From assembly GCF_041146795.1 (NCBI RefSeq), contig NC_135187.1, positions 22,623,556-22,687,555 of the forward strand: a stretch of DNA of 64,000 nt. Reading direction: 5' to 3'. Source of the stretch: Maylandia zebra. Lineage: Eukaryota; Chordata; Actinopteri; Cichliformes; Cichlidae. This document shows positions 59,102 through 64,000 of this stretch, one piece after another. The notes under the pieces were generated by a model that saw nothing but the letters and a program-made list of their open reading frames with translations, made no database searches and had not been told where the DNA came from. A program made the position numbers and the translations under genes. Numbering within the stretch: position 1 is the first letter of the stretch; each line of letters starts with the position of its first letter.

Positions 59102-61559
59102 GAAGCTATATGTCATGTGTGAGTGTGCATGCAGTCACAGTGTGTGGCTCTTTTCTGCATTGTTGGCATTTTTAAGCAATCTCACCTTCCTAATAGTGTT
59201 CAGTGTTGAACCTATTAGTTCTTTCCACCCTAACACTTTTGTGTTACACCCTTATATTTTTTTCCTCTACCATGATACATAACATGTGCATAAGCAGCTG
59301 AGAAAAAAAGTTTAGTGTTTTTTATTCCCGTGCTTCGCATTTCCGCGAGATTCATGAGGTTGTTTACAGGGGCGGGGTATTACTCATCGTAGTGAAGCCA
59401 ACAGGAGACACTTTAACTGTTTTTGTAACACACAGAAACTGAAAACCCTCTACTGTAGCACAATAAAGCACAACAGCTTATGCAATGTTTTTGTTTTAGC
59501 TGCTCAAATGGCATATATGTCAGACAACCTCTAATTACTTCTTCCGGGATGTGTGCTTTGTGTGTTTTGATGTTAACAGTATAACAGACTGAATTCACCA
59601 GCAGGTTGGGAGAAAATACATCCAAAATGATTATGAAGCAGGAAATAAGATGAGGCAGATACAATAAGAAAAGAAGAAAAGGAATTGGTTAGGAAGGGGT
59701 TCATAAGATAACTAGCAGACAAAAAGCTGGTGAGAAAGAGGAGCAATAAGAGGAGAATATGACAGTGGAAAAGCAGTGGAGGCTCGATTCAAAGAGTGGG
59801 ACTTGTGGAGGGGACAATATGAGTAAGGGGGAAAGGCTTGTGAGCGAACATGCCGGCCGGGGCTCTTGGTGCAATGCAGAAGGCATTGCCATGGAAACGA
59901 ATGGAGGGAAAGAGCAGACGAGGAGGAGGAGGAGGGGATTAAATAGGAAGGAAGAGATCAGTGCCTCATACTGTGTAGGGGGCTATTTTCACGAGAGGGG
60001 AGGGGCCGGTAGACAAACGAGTAACAAGTGTGGAAATGGAGTTAAATGAATAGCTTCTCGATAGTTTAACACTGGAGTTCTCCCACTTGTGTGCATGAAA
60101 CTACTCATCGTAACAGAGGCGTCGTCGCACTTGTGTTAAAATTTAAACACACTCTTCAGCAGACTTGTGCGGTTTGGTTGTGAGCGAGGACAAAGTTTTG
60201 GAGAGGAAGTTAGTGCAGAAGTTACAGTCAAGTATTTCCTGTACAAGTTACGATTCTTTTTTTTTTTTAAATGAAATAAAATAAAAGGCAATAGCGGATG
60301 AGCCTGTCGCTATGGCGCTAGTTGTCTCAGGTGGCATTGTCTGAGGTCCAGATCTGAGGGCGGGGGTTGTCATGGCAGCAGGAGTGCATGGAGTTTGTCT
60401 GGGTGTCATGCTACAACACATACAGACCTTTCCCTTTCTCTCTCGGTGTCTCTCTCTCGTGCACACACACACACGCGCACACACACATACGCACACATAC
60501 ACACACAGGCTGTTGGAAATACTCTTTACTGCAGGATTATAAATAGAAGGTACCAGAAGGCAGCACCCCTCTCCTCATCTTCAATGCCCATGGGACCCTA
60601 TCATTCTCATCTTCCTTTTCACCCATCTATCCTCAGCACTCGTCCTCTCTCTTCTTTAGAGCCCCACAGATGCAGCATTTTTTTTGTAAAGGTTTATACT
60701 AGTCCGCTTCAACCTAACATGCATCTTTTTAGATTGTTGCAGACATCGACAGCATTTTTGTTAACATGGGATGCACAACAGTTTATTTTCAGCTGGAACA
60801 AAAGAGCTCTGTTCAGTAACCTGTAGCATTTTAAGATTTGTTCAGGTGAAAGCAAGAGAAGGTCTAGCAGATTGATAGAGAGATACATAGATCTGTCCTC
60901 GTCTGTCATTATCATCATTTTAACACCCAAAACTACCATCAAGGGCCTCTGTTTTGCTGTCTGTTTATCTCCACAGTGATGGTGATGATGCAGGGTGTCT
61001 GTGGTTGTCATGGTAATGAGCCTGGCATGGTAAGGATGCTTAATGAGACTGGAGATGCTCGGGCTAATGAAGTGGGACGGCTGGGTGTTCGCTTAACTGG
61101 CAGCGATAAGGAACCACTTGTTAAGTCTGCTGTGCCTTCACTGTGCTGTTTTGCTATATATCCAGGCTCCTATACAGGGCAGATGTACATGTTTCTACAG
61201 CAACCACCGCTGTAGTCGTAAAGGCGCTCTGTGATGTATTACTTCTCTTTGTTATTGCTTTGATAAGCAGCCATTTGCCTCATAATTAACAAGCTCAAAG
61301 AAGAGGAAAGCTTTTAATCTCCACTGGAAAGTTTTTGAAAAATATTTTTGGCCAGAAAATCTCCTTTCATAGGGTTGACCCAGAAATTAGTCAGAGCCAC
61401 TGTGGAGGTTTTTCTAAAGTGAGCTTTGCTGACATGACAGCTCACAGCTGCTTTCTCATCCTCCCGTGTGACTAAACTGTCACTGTGTGGCCCGGGCTGT
61501 TCACGTGCAGACACTTTGTGCACATGTTGCACAGAGGTGTGAGTGCGCAAGCTGCATAC
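59100..61559. other. Intron-like or intergenic DNA
   Basis: 59690-60010 is purine-rich. 60440-60510 is a mixed CT/CA tract. A pseudo-exon-like segment bounded by CCACAG (ending about 60976) and GTAAGG (about 61029) has no recognisable product. No gene is supported. Confidence 0.4.
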
Positions 61560-63198
61560 TAGGGGTGCAACGATACACAAAATTCACGGTTCGGTTCGGT
61601 TCGATACTTTGGTGTCACGGTTCGATATTTTTTCGATACAAAAAAATGTTCATGCATTTTTAATTTGTCATTTATTAAAATTATAAATATATATTTTAAC
61701 TCAAAAGTACAGTTTTTAAATTTAACCCTAACCCTTGTGCGTGTTTTTTATTTTGACAGCGAATGCGCACCTGCGGACCACTTATGTGCAGCCCTGGTTA
61801 TTTAGCTCGTCATATCGCAGCCACAGAAATTCTTTTGTCCATGAAACCATAAAGCTGCACTTTCTTTTTGCCTTATAGTCTGATTTGTCATAACTTCTCC
61901 GTTTTGTGGTAAGCTTTTCTTTGGCTGTCACTTCTTCACCCTGACCTGTCTTATTTGGCTCAGCAGAACTGAAATGCTTTTACACGCTCACTCACATAAG
62001 CTCAGCGATTCTCTGCGCGATCAACCTCTCACATGTTTAAGCTGCGGGAGATTTCACTTGTCATGTTTGCATAGTAAGCTAACGATTAATAAGACGATGT
62101 CAGAGGAATTGGTGCACAAATTATCATCACTCACAGATCAGTACTGTCGCTCTCTATACACAGTTCGCACGATTGCAAAGTGAAAGCAAAAAAACGAGCG
62201 CAAATTCAAACGCGACTTCAATATGTCACATATTGACAGTGGCTCACCGATGCCAATAACATAATTACCCAGCTACATTTCTGAAAGAATGCAAAAGCAT
62301 TGACATATATTTTTCCTACAATAGCCCGACGGGCAGGGCAGAGATAGATTTTGGTAGCCCGACTGAAAAAGTCGCTAGCTCCGGGACGTCGGGCTAGCGA
62401 TATTGCAAGCCCTGTATCTGATTGAGGAATCACTCATCTTTGGAAAAGAGAGTTTATTACAGAGAAATGTCTCTTTCCAAAATAAAAGCTATACTATCCG
62501 CTTCTTCTGGGCTATATTCTCAGCAGCATAAGGAGAATCATGTGCTAACAGCTGTCTAAATGACTCCGCTAAAGTTAGTAGCATGCTTGCTTTTTTTTGT
62601 CTGCTTCCACTTGTCTTTGCACTAGGATGATGTCGGCGTAAATGTGCAGTCATATTCGTTGTGTTCCCACTAGTGCTTTCAGGTTAATCTCGTTGAAATG
62701 ACCTTAACGCCACAACACGGCAAATCTCCGTTAACGAGCTACCGCCGATCGCTCTGTGCATGGGGCTAGACGGCCAACACGTTAACGAGCTAACTGCGCT
62801 AGCACACTAGTTCACACCAATGTAATTGAGCATTGCATGGCACATCCAACATACTGTTTTACTTTAGTCCATGACTCGCTTACCTTCAGGGTCATACGTC
62901 ACATGAAAACCAAAATAATTCCAAACGCCAGATCTTAATGAGGGTGGGGGAGGTGCCCTGCGCTCTTCCTTCTGACTATACTGTCTGTGTTGAGCGCTCA
63001 GTGGATCTGCGCTGGACAGTGCAGCCTAGGCGGAGTAGTCGAACACAGATTCACTGAGCGCTCAACACAGACAGCATCGTCAGAAGGAAAGTTGATAAAA
63101 TAAATTACAAATTTTGTATTGTTCGATACATATGCGTACCGAACCGAAAGCACTGTATCGAACGGTTCAATATCGATACGAATATCGTTGCACCCCTA
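61560..63198. mobile_element. Non-autonomous hAT transposon with intact ends
   Basis: Terminal inverted repeats TAGGGGTGCAACGATA and TATCGTTGCACCCCTA (right end slightly diverged inside) are flanked by an exact 8-base target duplication, CTGCATAC, at 61552-61559 and 63199-63206. That is the hAT signature. No transposase frame was found across 1,639 bases. A strong hairpin lies at 62968-63087. The truncated end at 26642 belongs to the same family. Confidence 0.93.
62968..63087. repeat. Long hairpin inside the hAT element
   Basis: The left arm (CCTTCTGACTATACTGTCTG and TGTTGAGCGCTCA) and the right arm (TGAGCGCTCAACACAGACAG, then GTCAGAAGG) pair over about 40 bases with few mismatches around a loop of about 40 bases. 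Confidence 0.9.
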
Positions 63199-63206
63199 CT
63201 GCATAC

Positions 63207-64000
63207 CCGTGTAAAGGTGTGAATTTACAGTTGTGAACATCGATCTCTTATCAAAGAGTTGGCAAATGCCAACTCTTTGATAAAACTGACCTAAAACTCT
63301 ATGGCTAATGCTACAAGAATGACATCGAGGCCGAGGTGTGGAGTGGTAAAAGTGAAGGAAAGAGCTGCACAACCTTACACTTCATATCCTGAACCCAAAT
63401 CACTTCATCTGTGCCCTGCTGCTGCTATTTCAGCATGCCGAGTCACACGGAGATACAGTGTGTCATTACAGGGGATGATGTCCTGAAAGCTTCTTCTGGG
63501 GTTAGCACTCTCTGGCTTGCTCTCATTCTCCTAACGTCAGCAGGACTTGCAAAGCCTTGATAACCCTCCCCTCTCCTCCTCTCATCTCCTCATCTTTCTG
63601 AGCTCAGCCTCTCACCTCTCCCCTTGCCCTGCCACCCACTACTCTTCCCCATGCTGCCAATTTGTGTTTCTGCCTTACAAGCCGAGGCTCAGGAGGTCCT
63701 GCTAAAGGCTTATTGCTCCCTAGTTGCAACAGCCATTGCAAAATGGGCTTTGTGCATTTAAAATGGACTGTAGTTATACCTGTGATGTGGAGCTGTTTTT
63801 CAGTAGCGCAGGGACACCCCAGTGGATATTGCCTTCTCGCTAGAGTGGCCTCGCTTCATAATAAAGAGTGCAGGAATCTGAGCTTTCTAGGCAAACTTGA
63901 ATTCTTGATTATTTGTGGTAGGTAGCTTTGAAAAAGCAAACATTTTACACAGAAACACACTCACAAATAACTAAAGAGAAACATCAGACATTTTTAGGCA
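63207..64000. other. Non-coding DNA with a short perfect palindrome
   Basis: 63248-63283 is a perfect inverted repeat with 17-base arms and a 2-base loop. 63560-63660 is strongly C/T-rich. No exon is supported to the window edge. Confidence 0.5.

Noticed and set aside
60975..61028. Small exon bounded by CCACAG and GTAAGG
   Set aside because: No match to any RIM exon or other protein; splice-like motifs of this quality are common by chance.

Overview
This is a vertebrate genomic window, almost certainly from a percomorph teleost. Its genes have GT-AG introns, and its repeats are typical fish families: Rex3/RTE, L2/CR1-type LINE tails, Tc1/mariner, hAT, PIF/Harbinger, Ty3/gypsy and long CA and TCTA microsatellites. 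The repeat mix would suit a cichlid, but I cannot name the species from sequence alone.

Layout. (1) 1-1.96 kb is upstream DNA with a 31-copy TCTA microsatellite. (2) 1,988-8,387 (+) is a complete gasdermin E gene with nine coding exons and 463 codons. Intron 3 holds a nested DD37E Tc1/mariner transposon that ends 17 nt before the next exon. Intron 4 holds a tRNA-like repeat followed by a long run of TTTTCAG motifs. (3) 8.6-10.4 kb is a cluster of a Rex3 fragment and two MITEs. (4) 12,002-15,593 (+) is a complete nup42 gene with seven coding exons and 444 codons. GSDME and NUP42 both map to human 7p15.3, so this part keeps an old linkage. (5) 15.6-41.6 kb is gene-poor and repeat-rich: a LINE fragment, a CpG-rich island near 20.6-20.95 kb, an old Tc1 with an LTR-like insert, a Rex3 relic, hAT and Tc1 ends, and a decayed chromodomain Ty3/gypsy element. 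(6) 41,586-41,909 (+) is one well-supported exon of a RIM-gamma gene (rims3-like), carrying its probable start codon. The rest of that gene appears to lie beyond the window or in exons I could not recognise. (7) 44.1-45.7 kb is an internally deleted PIF/Harbinger element with both of its genes. (8) 45.7-64 kb is mostly intron-like or intergenic DNA with Tc1 relics, microsatellites and a 1.64 kb hAT element with an exact 8-bp target duplication.

The genes do not form one pathway. Gasdermin E is a caspase-activated pore former, Nup42 is an mRNA-export nucleoporin, and RIM-gamma is a presynaptic active-zone protein. The observation I rate highest is the transposon in gsdme intron 3. Its terminal repeat now sits where the branch point of exon 4 should be, and it supplies a consensus branch-point sequence at nearly the ancestral spacing.
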